Below, piece after piece: positions 4,923 to 5,771 of a stretch of DNA of 5,771 bases. Both the position numbers and the translations under genes were made by a program. The DNA lies in contig JAMBLK010000153.1 in assembly GCA_023336855.1 (NCBI GenBank), positions 1-5,771 of the forward strand, given 5' to 3'. Positions within the stretch are counted from its first letter, which is position 1. Each line of letters begins with the position of its first letter. Origin of the DNA: Actinomycetes bacterium. Lineage in GTDB: Bacteria; Actinomycetota; Acidimicrobiia; Spongiisociales; UBA5794. Below the pieces are notes generated by a model. That model had not been told where the DNA came from. It saw only the letters and a list, made by a program, of their open reading frames with translations, and did no database searches.

Positions 4923-5771
4923 CTACGTGCTACTCCTCAGCAGCCCCACCACGATTCCTTCGCACACGGCTCTCCAGGACGCATCGATGATGTTCTGGTG
5001 CACTCCCACCGTTCCCCAGGAGCCGTCGGCATCGCTGTGGCGGCAGAGGACGCGAACCCTTGCCGCCGCGCCATCGGAGGAATCGAGGTCGCGAACCCGG
5101 TAGTCGGTCAAGTGAATGTCGGCCAAGTGGGGGTAGGCGTCGCAGAGAGCGGAACGCAACGCCCCGTCGATCGCCGCGACCGGGCCGTCCCCCTCGCGCG
5201 TCGTGACGATTCGCTCTCCGTTGACGTAGACCTTCACCGTGGCTTCGGCCGTAACTTCGCCGTCCCGATGCTCGACGAAGACCCGGTATGACTCGAGCTC
5301 GAAGAACGGCTGTTTCCATCCCTGTACATCGCGCGCAAGCAGTTCGAATGAACCGCCCGCGGCCTCGAAGTGATAGCCCTCGTGCTCGAGCACCTTGATC
5401 CGGTCCACGATCGCCTGTGCTTCTTCAGAGGAGAGGTCGAGGCCGGTTTCCTGCGCCTTGGCCAGGATCGTCGACCGCCCCGCGAGCTCCGAGACGACCA
5501 TCCGGGTCGTGTTCCCCACTGACTCGGGTGGGAGGTGCTCGTAGGCATCCGGTCGTCGAGCCAGAGCCGACGTGTGCAGACCGGCCTTGTGCGTGAATGC
5601 CGACGTTCCCACGAACGGCAGGTGATCGTCGAGCGTGAGGTTGACGTACTCCGCGATGTGATGCGAGACGCGAGCCAGATGAGGGAGTCGATCGGCCGGG
5701 ACGGTCTCGTACCCCATCTTGAGTGAGAGGTTCGGGATCACCGAGCACAGATCGGCGTTGCCGGTCCGCTC
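4923..5771 (-). CDS. cimA: Citramalate synthase, C-terminal 282 residues (cut by right edge)
   Basis: The frame is open to the right edge, beyond the internal GTG at 5741, so this is the C-terminal part of a larger protein (family members are usually a little over 500 aa). CimA condenses pyruvate and acetyl-CoA to citramalate, the first step of the threonine-independent route to isoleucine. Counting from the edge, residues 1-15 (ERTGNADLCSVIPNL) are the GER-GNA motif near the end of the TIM barrel. HKAGLH is at 61-66, with metal-ligand histidines by family knowledge, and VSELAGRS is at 93-100. Residues about 142-275 form the LeuA-type dimerisation and regulatory domain, ending in the characteristic WGTVGVHQNIIDASW (252-266). 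This ending favours the citramalate synthase branch over isopropylmalate or homocitrate synthase. Feedback control through the C-terminal domain is family knowledge, and the ligand, probably isoleucine, is inferred. Confidence 0.93.
   Translation of the reverse strand, partial: ERTGNADLCSVIPNLSLKMGYETVPADRLPHLARVSHHIAEYVNLTLDDHLPFVGTSAFTHKAGLHTSALARRPDAYEHLPPESVGNTTRMVVSELAGRSTILAKAQETGLDLSSEEAQAIVDRIKVLEHEGYHFEAAGGSFELLARDVQGWKQPFFELESYRVFVEHRDGEVTAEATVKVYVNGERIVTTREGDGPVAAIDGALRSALCDAYPHLADIHLTDYRVRDLDSSDGAAARVRVLCRHSDADGSWGTVGVHQNIIDASWRAVCEGIVVGLLRSST

Noticed and set aside
4405..4990. Plus-strand frames across the cytochrome c lipoprotein and the intergenic stretch (4405-4785, 4611-4805, 4760-4990)
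   Set aside because: They have no ribosome site or recognisable motif that I can see. They cross the heptad repeats and the antisense of two well-supported genes.

Overview
The window is GC-rich bacterial DNA in which every gene I can support lies on the minus strand. The proteins suggest a high-GC actinobacterium, perhaps of the Acidimicrobiia type. The hints are the Asp/Thr/Ala/Pro-rich linker after the lipoprotein cysteine, the GTG start and the codon usage. This placement is an inference; no rRNA or other phylogenetic marker is present.

Read in the direction of transcription (right to left), the layout is as follows. (1) 5771-4923: the C-terminal part of citramalate synthase (cimA), cut by the right edge. 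(2) 4922-4648: a 275-nt intergenic stretch holding an inverted pair of 7-bp repeat arrays, a short hairpin and an ACCGCGGT palindrome. (3) 4647-4249: a lipoprotein mono-haem cytochrome c. (4) 4248-4127: a 122-nt intergenic stretch with a second ACCGCGGT palindrome, a CTAGGG hairpin and repeated CCCTA words. (5) 4126-1: six genes whose ends all overlap by 1 to 8 nt. They encode a small two-helix membrane protein of unknown function, a 590-aa FAD/NAD(P)/Fe-S oxidoreductase of the GltD type with a C-terminal 2[4Fe-4S] domain, cytochrome b6-type subunit, subunit IV, Rieske protein, and a membrane-anchored cytochrome c cut by the left edge.

The last four genes make a quinol:cytochrome c oxidoreductase with a split cytochrome b, as in b6f complexes, but with an anchored c-type cytochrome in place of cytochrome f. 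The residue aligning with the haem-ci cysteine of b6 is Phe. The unusual point is the tight coupling of this membrane complex to a soluble-type flavin/Fe-S NAD(P) oxidoreductase and an unknown membrane protein. This suggests a complex that moves electrons between the quinone pool, cytochrome c and NAD(P) or ferredoxin, possibly by bifurcation or reverse flow. The lipoprotein cytochrome c just upstream is a plausible mobile or tethered electron acceptor. cimA (isoleucine pathway) appears to be a functionally unrelated neighbour.
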